Of a stretch of 64,000 bases of DNA, positions 34,784-46,895 are shown piece by piece (positions within the stretch are counted from its first letter, which is position 1; each line of letters starts with the position of its first letter). The DNA is taken from contig MU867061.1 of the NCBI GenBank assembly GCA_033725935.1, positions 1,302,001 to 1,366,000 of the forward strand. The letters run 5' to 3'. Below the pieces are notes generated by a model. It did no database searches. It saw nothing but the letters and a program-made list of their open reading frames with translations, and had not been told where the DNA came from. The position numbers and the translations under genes were made by a program. The stretch is from Cladorrhinum sp. PSN259. Lineage: Eukaryota; Ascomycota; Sordariomycetes; Sordariales; Podosporaceae.

Positions 34784-36551
34784 ATGGACAGCATCTTCGA
34801 GAGAACCAGTGCCGGCACCATCTACAAGGCGCCAAAGCATCGAGAGTTTCCCAAACTGGACTTGTTAACACTTCTCTTCGATTCAGACGTTAGCGACGCA
34901 AAGGAAGACACCACCGTCCACGCTGACGCTGCAGATCCTAACAGCAAGCGAATCACCAAATCCGAGTTGCACCGTCTCGTCAAACGCCTTGCCCATACCC
35001 TCCGCTATCAGTATGGCATTGGCAAGTCCGGTCCAGGCAAAGATGTAGCCCTCGCAATTGTCACCGGCCACTTCCTCGTCCCGACACTCTTCTTCTCGAC
35101 CATCGCTGCAGGTGGTGTCTACTCCTCCTCTAATCCCAGCTCGACCCCAAAGGAGCTCTTATACCAGCTCAATCTAGTGAAACCAAAGTTGCTCTTTTGC
35201 AACGAGGACACAAAATCCACCGCCATCGCCGCGGCCAACCTCTTCTCACTACCGCTCTCGCGGGTTCTTTGTCTAGACACCTCGCCCAAGTCCACAACTC
35301 TCCGATTAGTTACTCTCTTGCGCCCCCAAGAATCGCTTATGATCTCTTCCTCGGAGCTAGATTGGCCAACAGTTCCTGAGGCATCCCTACCGGAAACAAC
35401 CATTGTCATCCTGTTCTCCTCCGGCACTACGGGCCCGCCTAAAGCCTGCATGCTCTCGCACACAAACCTTGTATCAGAAATCTGTCTCACTGTTGACCCC
35501 ACTCGCGAATACTACTCCTCTCGGCCCACTGCTTCGTTCAGCTATCGAGCCGTGGCTCACCTCCCCACAGCCCACATAGCTGGCCTGCTTTTTAACATCA
35601 CTATTCCGTTCTACCTTGGAGGCACAGTGTACTGGATGAAGTCGTTTGATTTCCCCCTGTTCCTGAAGTACTCGAAACAGTATCGGATGACTCATCTCTT
35701 TACAGTCCCTCCGGTATATCTTGCTATATCAAAGAGTCCCTTGGTCACCGATCAGTTGGATCATGTTGAACAGGCTGTTTGTGGAGGAGCTCCAATGGGG
35801 AAGGAACTGCAGATAGCTGTGAGGAAGAAGATAGGAGGCGGGACAGGATTCGTGACACAGACCTGGGGGATGAGTGAGTTGGCGGGGTGTGTGACTGTTA
35901 TGCCGATGGGGGACCCAAAAGCTGGTGATGAGACGGGCAGTGTGTCAATGTTGATTTCTGGGGCGGAATTCAGAATTGTGGACGATGAGGAGAAAGATGT
36001 AGAGGTTGGGCAGCCCGGAGAGATTTTGGTGAAGGGCCCGATGGTTACGAGGGGGTACTGGGGGAATGAGGAGGCGAACAGGCAGGCCTTTGATAAGAAC
36101 GGATGGTTTAGGACTGGCGATATTGGGCTGTTTCGGGATGGCTTGTTTTATATCGTCGACAGAAAGAAGGTATGTTTTCCTCTTGAACTTGATAGTTCTG
36201 AATTTATCAGCACTAACAATGAAGTAGGAGCTCATCAAATACAAGGGCAATCAGGTTGCTCCTGCCGAACTTGAGGCGCTGCTTATCAATCACCCTCATA
36301 TTCTTGATGCAGCTGTTATTGGTGTCGAGAGAGACCATACGGAAGTACCAAGGGCGTATATAGTTGGTGATCCCAAGCAGGTTGGGGCGGGAGAGATTGC
36401 CGATTGGGTTGCCGGACAAGTGTCGAGCTACAAGAGACTCAGGGGTGGAGTTGTCTTTGTGCCAGCGATCCCAAAGAGTCCTTCGGGAAAGATCCTGCGC
36501 AAAGAATTACGGACACTTGCAAAGAGCGAGGACAGAGAAAGTAAGCTGTGA
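34784..36551 (+). CDS. AMP-forming acyl/aryl-CoA ligase, peroxisomal
   Basis: Two exons, 34784-36169 and 36228-36551, with a 58-nt intron (GTATGT...GTAG with ACTAAC branch), give about 569 residues. It is a 4-coumarate-CoA-ligase-like ANL enzyme. The phosphate-binding motif is FSSGTTGPPKACMLSHTNL, later motifs are QTWGMSELAG and WFRTGDIG, and the C-terminal domain has KYKGNQVAPAELEALL and the catalytic lysine in PKSPSGKILRKEL. The last three residues are SKL, a perfect PTS1 signal, so the enzyme should be imported into peroxisomes. The SKL exists only after splicing; the unspliced frame stops earlier. The substrate (fatty, phenylpropanoid or other acid) is not determinable. Start: ATG at 34784 in good context, with the N-terminal YKAPKHREFPKLDLLTLLF being typical. 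Confidence 0.9.
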
Positions 36552-37021
36552 GATGTAATTTGGCGGCATGAATCTGAGTCTGTGTAACAAACTGCGCCTC
36601 CTATTGATTTTGCACGCATCTAGGTCTTCACAAGGAATCAGGTTTGATAATGTGGCATTGTCGATGAAACCACCAATGATGTTTCCAGGTTGCTTGACCA
36701 GGGAATGGCACAACTGCTTATTACAGTGAGTGGATACGAAAATGGGAAATGGCCAAGACAAACCTGGAAACCTGAAATCCTACCCAAGACTCGCCAGTAA
36801 ATGCGAGGTGCGACCCACCGGGTTTCTCGGGATTCCCTTTGTTTCCGCAATCCCACAGAACCCGGTCGGCGCGGTGCTCAACTGTTGCAGACTACTAAAA
36901 GTCACCCTTTGTAACAACAAAATCAATAAACTTTGTATTTTTATTGTAGGTATTGTTTGCATTCATTCCCCGCCGATGCTTTTTTGGCAATGATCGAGAT
37001 TTGCGTGCCAAGGCCGCCGCC
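36552..37021. other. Intergenic / promoter of P4-ATPase gene
   Basis: No gene is seen. An in-frame ATG at 36953 precedes the chosen flippase start by 23 codons, and the added peptide (MFAFIPRRCFFGNDRD...) does not look coding. Confidence 0.45.
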
Positions 37022-40000
37022 ATGACCGACGTCACTCCCTCCTCCACCGCCGGATCTCCCGGAAGGAGCGATTTCCAGACGACAGCTCGACAATGGTATC
37101 AATGGATCGTTATCGAGAACATTTTGCGTCGCGGCGTGCTACCGCAATCCCCGGACGGCAGGCATATCCCGCTAAAAGCGTGCCACGATGAGCCACTTAT
37201 CGACGAAAGGAGACAGTATCCCTACGTCCAAAACACCATCCGAACCTCGCGCTACACCCTCTACGACTTCTTACCAAAACAGCTCATTTTCCAGTTCACG
37301 CGCCTGGCCAACTTTTATTTCCTTTGTGTCGCGATCCCGCAGATGATCCCCGGCATCAGTACCACAGGCAGCTACACCACCATTGCCCCGCTCCTCTTGT
37401 TTGTGTCTTTTACCATTGGCAAGGAAGGATACGATGATTGGAAGAGACACAAGCTCGACAAAGTCGAGAATGCCCGGTCTGCTACTGTACTGGGACGAGC
37501 AGGCGGTACAGCCCATACCGGCTCTGACGACAATAACAACTTGGCAACCAACCAGGAATCCCTCGCCTGGCACGACTCCCACTGGCGTTCCCTCAGAGTT
37601 GGCGACATCATTCGCCTTACTCGAGATCAGGATGTGCCCGCAGATATTGTCCTCCTTCAAGCCGAGGGCCCTACCGAACAAGGCCTTGCCTTTGTGGAAA
37701 CCATGGCGCTTGACGGTGAAACCAACCTCAAAGTCAAGCAAGCCGCTACCGCTCTCAGGGATTATGAGTCGATCGAAAAAATGGCCAATCAGAACCCCGA
37801 GTTCATTGTAGAGGACCCGAATCCAGACCTCTATCGCTTCGACGGCCGCATAGTAGTGGATGGAAAGACCCTGCCACTAACTTCGGACGAAGTCATCTAT
37901 CGTGGATGTACGATACGGAACACCACTTCTGCAGTTGGGATGGTCATCTACTCGGGAGAGGAAACCAAGATGCGCATGAATGCTAATCGACACCCTACCG
38001 CAAAACGGCCTGCGGTTGAGGGTGTCATTAACAAGATTGTGTTGACTCTCGTCGTTGTGGTCCTCGCTCTTGTCGGGGGTGAGACGGCCGGCTATGCCAT
38101 ATTTCGGCGGAATCATGAGAGCAAGGCTGATTATCTCACTGGACTCGCCGTCCCGTGGTCACACATTGTTTTGGGCTTTTTAATATTGTTCAACAACATC
38201 ATCCCGTTGGCATTATACGTCTCGCTGGAGATTGTCAAGTTGGGCCAGATGTTCTTTCTTGAATCTGATGTCGAGATGTACGACGAGAACACGGACACGC
38301 CCGCCAAGTGTAACACGACTACGATTTTGGAGGACTTGGGATGTGTGGAGTATGTGTTTTCGGATAAAACGGGGACCTTGACGGAAAACGTGATGAAGTT
38401 CAGAAAGCTGAGCGTTGCGGGAGTTGCTTGGTTGCACGAGATGGATTTGGATGCAGATGCAGGCATGGATAAGAAGGGTAAAGGGGTCCTGTCTGAAACT
38501 CTCTCAAGATCTAGCACCCGTGAGAGCATCAAAGCTCCCAGTTTAGCGCGTCGCCATTCATCAAGATGGAAGTCGACAGCGCGGCCTGATCGCGCGCAAC
38601 AAAGCTTTACAACCGCGGATATGCTCGAGTACATGCGACTTCATCCGGATTCAGCCTTCTCCAAGCGCGCAACGGAGTACCTGCTTGGGCTGGCCCTGTG
38701 TCACACATGTCTCCCAGAGGAGAAGGATGGCGAAATTGACTTTCAGGCTGCTTCACCGGACGAGCTTGCTCTTGTCAGGGCAGCGCAGGACCTTGGATTC
38801 TTGGTCATTCAGAGAGCCACCCAGACCATTACACTCCGCATCTCTGATGGTCAGGACGAATACACAGATAGCACATACCAGATACTGGATGTCATCGAGT
38901 TTGACAGCAAGAGGAAGCGCATGTCGATCGTACTGCGCTGTCCGGACGGGAGAATCTGGTTGCTTATCAAAGGAGCCGACTCTGCTATCCTCCCAAGGCT
39001 CAAGCTGGCTGATCTGGCAGCCGAAAAGGCTGAAAAATTACTCCAGAGTCTCGAGTTGGAGAAGGAGACATTACGAAGATCTGAATCCAGAGAGCCACGC
39101 AACAGCTTTGGAGGAAGGCCCAGCTTGACGATCCGACGGAGCATCACCCTTGCGAGACACAATAGCAGCAAACAACCAGATATGAGGCTGTCTTTTGATC
39201 TTGACACGCTCGAAACTCTCACTCCAGCCCGTAGTCGTCCTCAGCTGGGCCGTACGGTTTCGTTCAACGTCACATCCACCTCTGCGCCGTCCCCAATTGC
39301 TTCGCCCTCCGAGAGCATCCAACCTGTCTTCCCTTCATCTTTCGCCTCAGATGAGGCCACAACAATCACATCAACTCTTCGGCATCTCAACGAGTTTTCT
39401 ACCGAAGGCTTGCGCACCTTGCTCTTTGCCCACCGTTTCCTCACCGAATCTGAATATGCCACTTTCAAGTCTCTCCACCAGACAGCATCCACCTCCCTTA
39501 CTGACCGGGAATCCATGCTTGAATCCGCAGTCGACAGTATCGAGTCCTCCCTCTCCCTCTTAGGAGCCTCCGGCATCGAAGACAAACTTCAAGTGGGCGT
39601 CCCAGAAACAATCTCTCGCCTGCGCCGTGCAAACATCAAAATCTGGATGCTCACTGGTGACAAGCGCGAAACGGCAGTCAACATTGCCCAGTCGGCAAGA
39701 ATATGTCTTCCTTATTCAACAATATCCACTTTGGACGGAGCACCCGGCAACCCACCCCTCGAAACACAACTGGAAAGCATATCGACTTCAGTTCCGGAAG
39801 CTATCCACTCAGTCTTGGTTCTTGACGGGCCAACGCTCACCACCATACAATCCTCCCCGGAGCTTTTCAAAAAATTCGTTTCATTGAGCCTCAGAATTCA
39901 CTCCGTTATCTTATCCCGTGCTACGCCCCTACAAAAATCTCTCATGGTCACGTCCCTCCGCTCCGCCTCGAAAAAGTCAATCACTCTGTCCATTGGAGAC

Positions 40001-41115
40001 GGCCTAAACGATCTTTCCATGCTTTCCTCTGCCCACATCGGAATCGGTATCTCGGGACGAGAAGGTTTACAAGCGGCACGTGTAGCCGATTACTCGATTG
40101 CACAGTTCCGTTTTCTCGCGAAGCTCTTGCTCGTCCATGGAAGGTGGAACTACAGTCGAACAGCCAAGTTCGTCCTGTCAACTTTCTGGAAGGAATTCTT
40201 CTTCAGCGTGCCTTCTGCGATTTACCAAAGATACAATGGATACACGGGCACCAGTTTGTACGAAAGTGCGAGCTTGCTGGTCAGTACGACAGTGTTTACC
40301 AGCTTGTGCGTCATTTTGCCTGGTGTGTGGGAGCAGGATCTGAGGGCAAACACGTTAATGGCCGTTCCAGAGTTGTATGTCTACGGACAGAGAGGCAAAG
40401 GACTAAACCTCGGGCGATTTGGGATCTGGATTTTGGGGGCGGCTCTGGAAGGGGTTGGGGTGTGGTTCCTGTGCTGGACTCTGTATGGAGGCATGGGCAG
40501 GGCGGTTGTGAAGGATGGAGGGTTGTACGCTTTGGGCAATTTGGTCTTTTCGGTAAATATTATGTGGATTAATATGAAGTTGTGGTAAGTTTTGACATTT
40601 TTTCGGAAGGAGAAGCAACTGGACAGGACGACAGATCACTAATGAGTTTGTTCAACAGGATCTTGGATACGAATTACAAGACGATATTCATACTGGCTAC
40701 CTTTGGAATTGAGGTGGCCGGGTGGTGGTTATGGCAGGTCGCTCTTGCCGGCGCCTATAAGAACGGGCTTTGGCTGTACCTCGTTCACGATGGGCTTTTC
40801 AAGGCTTTTGGAACGGACCCGGCTTGGTGGGTGGCTTTTTTCGCTGTGCTGGGACTTTTGGCTTCCTTTGAGATTGGAATGCGGTCTATCAAACGGAGTT
40901 TGGTTATTCGGGGGCTTTGGAGCCCTGACAAGAGGTGGCTCAAGTGGTCGACATGGAAGAAGGCGTTCCGTCCGTCGAGGGCCGGTGAGGTCTGGGAAGA
41001 AGGGGATCAGGGGAGCATCGAGAATTGGGATGTTGAGCTGTGGCAGTTGATGGAGAAGGATCCTGACATCAGGGAGACTTTGCAGAAGATGAGTAAGTTG
41101 GTTCCAGAGGAGTGA
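37022..41115 (+). CDS. P4-ATPase, phospholipid flippase, Dnf3-like
   Basis: Exons are 37022-40584 and 40659-41115; a 74-nt intron (GTAAGT, ACTAAT branch, CAG) gives about 1339 residues. P-type hallmarks: actuator MALDGETNLKVKQA, phosphorylation site SDKTGTLTENVMKF with Asp448, nucleotide-domain motif IKGADSAILPRL, MLTGDKRETAVNIAQSA, and hinge GDGLNDLSML at about residue 992 (canonical GDGxND). The N-terminal block TSRYTLYDFLPKQLIFQFTR followed by LANFYFLCVAIPQMIPGIST is P4-specific and most resembles the Dnf3 branch. A Ser-rich insert of roughly 120 residues (about 670-790) lies in the nucleotide domain. Ten membrane spans are expected; the last group lies across the intron. It moves phospholipid from the outer to the cytosolic leaflet in Golgi, endosome or plasma membrane, probably with a Cdc50/Crf1-type partner not encoded here. 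Confidence 0.92.
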
Positions 41116-42539
41116 GTGTGTGAGCGAGGATGATCATGAGGTCATGGTTCCAAAGTGGTGGATTTGGTGGCATATGTTTGGTTGGTTTGAAAGCAGTTTC
41201 TTTTTTCTTTTCTTCCTTCGTTGATGTCATTCAGTCAGTAGATCGCAGATACCCCCCTTGTTTAGTGCAGATTCTAGATTTCGACTTTTTTGCTTATTCA
41301 ATAGTAGATCGTGTATTGTCTTGGTTTTGTATGTGATGGCTTCACTCATTGGATCAATAATCACACAGAATGCCGTAGGCCAAGAACTTGTGATTTTGGT
41401 GCCGTCCCTCCCGAATCCGAATTCGACGCCACTCATTTGATTCTCAAAAACATAAAGTCCCGTCATTCATCGGGGGTGCTGTTGGTGTTTCACAAGCGAC
41501 AAACTATTGTGGTATAGTGTGCCCCATTTTTTGGTACAAAAACCCGTGCATTAGTGATTAAAATGTGGGTTGCTGTTGTGCTGCGCCCTCGTGTTGACGG
41601 GGAATACCCCTGTGACAACTTCACTTCACACGTAATCCAACCATTTTCACTACCAAGTTTTTGGTCAGTGGTCACATCGCTCACATCGCTCGCATTCGCG
41701 ACGACAAGAGGTTTTGGTACTCTTTTGGTTTGTCTGCCTTATGGGGAGGAGCCAGTCACACGCTGGGAACCCAAAAAAAACCCCCGGCAATGCAAACTGG
41801 TGTTCTGTAGTCACTGCAAAGGTATACAACACCACCAAAATCAGCACTTCCTCCGGCCACAACTGTGCCTCTAGATTCTTTTTTTTTTTTTTTTTTTTTT
41901 TGGTTTCTACAACTCCTGAATGTATATATGTTTGGTCTTTGTATTTATTAGAAAGTACCAAAGATGATTTAGCAGGGGGGGGGGGGGGGTTTTGGCGTTG
42001 AAAACGGTGGTGTTTTAGTGGTTGCCTCTATTTTGCGATACTGATTATTTAGTCCACGGCGTGGTGTCCGGTCAGTCACCTCGGACTGCTGCCTGAGGAA
42101 CGGGGGAATTGGGAAAGAAAGCGGAGGCGCGTGAGAGGTCGGATTGATTGTCGGAGGGTTTTTTGTTTAAACTATACTATGGTACACTAGAACCTCCATT
42201 TGGACCCCACCGTGCCCGCCCAGAATTCAATACCAAGGAATCCTTTTTTTTTTTTTTGCGAATTTTGTGCCTTACCATAGTAAACACCCAGAGTTCCATC
42301 GCGCGGTTGCAAACAAGCGCCTTGGCTTTTCCCTACGGCGTATATGTACGTTTTGGGATTGACTGGGGAATGGCTCTGGTTGGTCAAGATTCGAGGAAAA
42401 AGAACAAAGAAAAGCTCTCCTGATTCCGGCAGTTTGGAATTGGGAACTGGATTGGGGAAATGCTCGCAAACAAAACTGAACTAAAAAAGGCCCAAAAGGG
42501 AGAGCGTTGACCACAAAGTGAAGTCGGGACCATCCCAAA
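41116..42539. other. Intergenic, homopolymer-rich
   Basis: T tract at about 41879-41900, G tract at about 41977-41989 and T tract at 42244-42257. No gene is supported. Confidence 0.5.
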
Positions 42540-42649
42540 TCGGGTATGGTGTAGCGGTAACATCGTTGACTCTCACTTCTCAGAAGTGTCTGCTTTCTCT
42601 CTCTCTCGAGCTCTCTCAACAGCCCCGGGTTCGACTCACGGTATCCGAG
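42540..42649 (+). tRNA. tRNA-Glu(CUC) with intron
   Basis: The 5' acceptor strand TCGGGTA (42540-42546) pairs with TATCCGA (42642-42648), and G follows as discriminator. The D arm is GTGTAGCGGTAACAT. The anticodon stem GTTGA (42565-42569) and loop CTCTCAC place the anticodon CTC at 42572-42574. The 3' half of the stem, TCAAC, lies at 42616-42620, so an intron of about 39 nt (42576-42614, CT-rich) sits one base after the anticodon, the canonical place. The T arm CCGGG-TTCGACT-CACGG has one G-A mismatch. The B-box GGGTTCGACTC is good. The T-stem mismatch and the G-T pair in the acceptor could mean a slightly divergent or non-functional copy. Confidence 0.8.
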
Positions 42650-42658
42650 TCCTCATAG

Positions 42659-42664
42659 TTTTTT
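42659..42664 (+). terminator. RNA polymerase III terminator
   Basis: A run of six T starts ten bases after the tRNA end, with a second T5 a few bases on. This is as expected for a Pol III transcript. Confidence 0.7.
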
Positions 42665-44489
42665 GTTGTCTTTTTGTCGATCGTGTTGCCGCAAAACGCG
42701 GTTCAGAAATTTTCAAGGCAGTTCTTCCTTTTTGGAAACTTTTTTTTTGGCAACACATTGGTCTGAGCGTCAGTCAGGTTGCTGGGAACGGAAATTTCGC
42801 CGGATCCTGACCAGCTCGGTTTGTTAGCTGACTGGGCTATCCCTTCGGACTGTGGCTCATTGCTTGTTTAGGGGCAGTTGCTTCATTCGCATTCCATCAT
42901 CCTCACTCGAATGCGACTGTTCATTCTTTTATTACACTAGTGTTGAATGCACAGTGGAAGTTGTGGCCGAAAACTTCTGAGTCGGATGCTTGCAGGCAGC
43001 GCAGAGCCATGCCAACCTCCCTGATGGAACTTGAAGGGTCCAATCACCAATGCGGCTTCCCGTGGCTCCCCGCATCCCCGCTTTCGTGGGTCGCACGCAA
43101 GCGACACTGGACAAGCTGGAACCCGCCTTACGCAGTATTTTCTTGTCTCCAGAATTTTAAGCTTTTAGCCTACGGTTCTATCACGAGGAAAGTCGCAAAA
43201 ATTGATTGTTTTTTCAAATTGGATACGGCCCCCCGCGGCGGCGCCGTGAACGTGCTCCCGGATATTTTGCCCATCATTTCCGCCAACCAACCAAAAGCTG
43301 CTGGGAAGGCCACGAGGGGTGGGCTTGTCCAGGTCTGGGCGCGAGATGAGATGCATGCAAGGAGCCAATGGCAGCCACTTCGGCCAAGCCAAGATGAGTT
43401 TAACTAACCCATGGCCCGAACCCGCAAATCAAGGATCGACCACTTGGGCCTCCAAACTGCAACCCACTCGTCCATTCGCGCCCTGGGGGAAAGCGCTCTT
43501 TTCAAAAAAAAAAAAAAGAGAAGAGATCGCCTCTCGCTCTGCCCTATCTTGGCAATCATGCAGGGGAGTCGATAAACTGGAACGTCACAGCTCCCTTATC
43601 CATCATGACATTGGCATCCTCGGCATCTCGTGGAAGTCTAGAAGGGATTTTCTCAATTTCTCTTACCTCTTCTTTTTCTCTTTTCATGTTTAACTCAGCC
43701 GATGCTGACGCGCTGATGATGCTCACGGATGACTGATCGACCGTCTACATGGGCGGCAATACGCGATGAAGGCCTCGAGGGAAAAAAAACAACGAAATTG
43801 GAGGGATGATGTTGTGTCAGGCAGCGAGCATTCAACTTTGGTGGCAGGGGCTTGCCGGTATCTGTGGATCCCCCTTGGAGACCACATTGCACCCCGGCTG
43901 GGCTTCTCAACACCGCCGCCCACTCAGTCCAGACTCATCGTCACCCTACCAAAGCGGCTAGCTTACCTGCTTCCGGCAAGTCGTGCTGACAGCATTGGAG
44001 CTGTGCCTGCACCATTGAAATAACGCCTGCCTCCCTCATCATGCAGTGGAAGGGGCGCCACTCGAAGCCGTTGCCGTCGTTTTTTATTTTCACCTCCACA
44101 ACCGTCAGCCGTCGACATACAACGGCCGCGACCTCCAGTTACCTTACCTCGGCGCGGTTGATTACAGTAGAGTGTATCCCTTTCTGTGTACGGCCACCAC
44201 CACTTTAGCCTGTGTGTGACAGCAGCATTTTCACTACACTTATTGTTCGTAATTTATTTGTATACACGACATCTATACGCACGCGGAACAATTCCTCGGA
44301 GCTACCTACCTCCTCGTTGGGGACAACTCCCGTTTCCGGACAAAGGGAGCCCACCGACAGAAAAATATCTATATCAACATCGGACACATCCACTCCTGCT
44401 CCAGTGATACCCATACGCATACCGACACACGTTCACCCACCCACCCACAAACACACACACACACACACACACACACCCTCTCGTCCAAC
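42665..44489. other. Intergenic, no supported gene
   Basis: A 155-codon frame at 42940-43407 has no domain, signal or splice support and reads as low-quality sequence. The region ends in the leader of the SGNH gene, which includes a CA microsatellite. Confidence 0.45.
44451..44476. repeat. (CA)n microsatellite
   Basis: About 13 uninterrupted AC dinucleotides lie 14 bases before the proposed SGNH start codon, within the likely 5' leader. Confidence 0.9.
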
Positions 44490-45324
44490 ATGGTCTTCCT
44501 TCCAGTACAGAGCCTCATGCTGGGTTTGTCCTACCCCTTTCCAGTGGATACCACTTCCATTCTCTAACACACTCACAGCTCTGGCCACACCACTAGCCAA
44601 CCATGGCGTAGCAATCAACCACTTCAACCTTGGGGCGCGAGCCCTCGAGCCCCTGGGCAACGGCGTGCCACTCCGTATTTTACCTCTCGGAGCATCAATC
44701 ACCTTTGGTCAGGGCTCCTCAGACGGCAATGGCTACCGGGCTCACCTCTACAACTACGTCGCAGCCGCCGGCAACCTCGTCAACATGGTCGGGTCCAGGA
44801 AATCAGGGTCAATGGCAGATAACGAAGTCGAGGGATGGCCGGGCAAGCGCGTCGAGGAGGTTCTCGTCGAAGCAAAGAAGATCACGCCCAAGACGAAACC
44901 AAATGTCATCCTCATCAACGCCGGCACGAACGACGCTCTTCAAAACTTTAAAGTGTCAGGGACTTCGCAGCGGATGGAGACGCTCATCAATCAGCTATTC
45001 CAGGACAGTCCCAGGGCTACCATCGTGCTTAGCACGTTGATCATGAATCGCATCACCGCTGTGGAGTCGAGGGTGTTGGATATCAATGCGCAGTACCGGC
45101 AGTTGGCAAGCAAGTTGAGGGGTCAGGGGAAGAGGTTGGTGCTGGCGGAAATGCACGGCGATAATGGAATTACCTCGTCCGACATGGCTGATGATACCCA
45201 CCCCAACGATGTGGGTTACCAAAAGATGGCGAGCCTCTGGTTCCAGGCGCTCGTGGCTGCTAGCAATGAGGGTTTCCTGCAAAGGGCCGAATCCGTCTCG
45301 GGCATTTCGGACAGTGGGCCATAG
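44490..45324 (+). CDS. Secreted SGNH/GDSL hydrolase
   Basis: I propose a tiny first exon, 44490-44523 (34 nt), and a second, 44579-45324, joined by a 55-nt intron (GTTTGT, TCTAAC branch, CACAG). This gives about 259 residues beginning MVFLPVQSLMLALATPLANH, a sound signal peptide. Without splicing the ATG frame ends after 25 codons. Catalytic blocks: block I LPLGASITFGQG with Ser51, a fungal GASIT variant of GDSIT; block III INAGTND; and block V DDTHPND with the Asp-His pair. The family comprises esterases and carbohydrate-acetyl esterases acting outside the cell on plant-wall polymers. The substrate is unknown. The long frame upstream of 44490 is rich in HTHTHT from the microsatellite and is not coding. 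Confidence 0.85.
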
Positions 45325-46895
45325 GGGGTCAATGTCAACTGGAAGGATTGATTTGGGGATTTAATTGGGTGGCTGAAAGGCTAGAATTTTTTTATTTTTT
45401 TTTTGCATTGGGTGGCGTCACGGTTATACACTATTGGGTTTGGAGTGGATCGGATAGAGCAAAGCATGGCTATGGAGTATTGGTACTTTTGGGATATACC
45501 TCCTTTTTGGGATATAACTACCTGTCACTTTCTGTGCTCATGAGTATACTGTACTTTTAGCAGGGCGTTGGGGTTGTCCAAGAGGACACGCACAATTAGA
45601 TTAGAATGATGCTATGATAAACACGTTTGGAACACAAACACCGAAAAAAACAAAAGCATGTCTTGAAAGAAGTTGGATTTGCAGTGAATATACCCAGTAC
45701 AGAAATATTCCGGAGTAATGATTTGTGATAAAGACGTCATGATTAGCAGGGCTGGCTCAGCTGCCATGTACGTTGCTGATCATTGATCTGTATGTCTCGG
45801 CGAAAATTGTGTGTGTTGTCAGGCTAGCGGTTGGGTGTGATATCACATCTTGTTTGATTTGTGGCTTCAGCAGATCTGCAATTTCGATGAGAAATTAATG
45901 TACACTAGGCATTTAGTCTTTTGATATGTTATTTGTCTCAACTGGAATATCAGGTACACAATGCGTGCACTGTTTGTCACTTTTTTGTGATAACTGGACA
46001 GGGTATGTGTTGTCATGACGTCGCAGACGAAAATGCCCCGGTTGGATCCAACATATTTTTCTTTTTTCTAAATAGTTCTTCTCAATAGACGGTGATAAGG
46101 CAGCACCAATTGCTTTTTTTTTTCTTCGGGGTTTTGCCACAAATATGATTCAGATGAGGCAAGTAGTCTGACTCCTTCACGGCGGTGGAAGGGAATCGTT
46201 TTACTTATAGGATTGTTTTAAAAGACGTAGATTGGATTATATCACTCTGGTATCTGGTGATTTTGCACAATTAAATTTCTTCCACCACCATGTATCTCCC
46301 TGTCGGTGAGCACTGAGTTGGATGTTGGAAGAGAAAGAGGGAAAGAGACGAACCGAGAAGGGGGGGGGGGTTATACTCGCGGGATGTCGGGACTTTGTTC
46401 ATCACGAGGAAAGTGCGTGGTCACCGGATCACAGTGAGAACAGCAGGTATGTTATTTAAAGAAGTTTCTTACCGTGGCCTCATCAGGCAGGTGCGCAACT
46501 GCCTATTAAGTTATGCACAACATCACCTCATGTTCAACCAAACCAAGCCACTACCTCTAAATAACACTGACGTCGTCCTGGCATTGAGTGGAGTGGTTTG
46601 CCAATCCAGTTTTTCTTCCTTCCTTCCCTCGAGCTGCAAACAAACCTTGATCCACCCCACCCCCACCACTCCAACCATGAATGAGCCCGATGCGTAGAAT
46701 GAATCCCTCCTAGACGTATCAGAACAGAGTTTTGGCTTATTTTGATTTTGTCCACAGTTGTTGTGGTGAATATTTGTACAACGCATCGTTAAAATGTGCG
46801 AAAAAGAAGCAGAGATTGTGCTGTAGGTAATATAAAAACTTGAATTGGATATTTTTTTCGACCCGACTGTGAGTGGTCCAAATTTTCTTTCCAAT
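45325..46895. other. Intergenic, no gene seen
   Basis: AT-rich with a G10 tract near 46361. Only short chance frames. Confidence 0.5.

Noticed and set aside
42940..43407. 155-codon open frame, plus strand
   Set aside because: No signal peptide, domain or intron support; composition unlike the window's real genes.
44212..44489. Upstream extension of the SGNH frame
   Set aside because: It translates the CA microsatellite as HTHTHT and lacks a signal peptide; the spliced start at 44490 is better.
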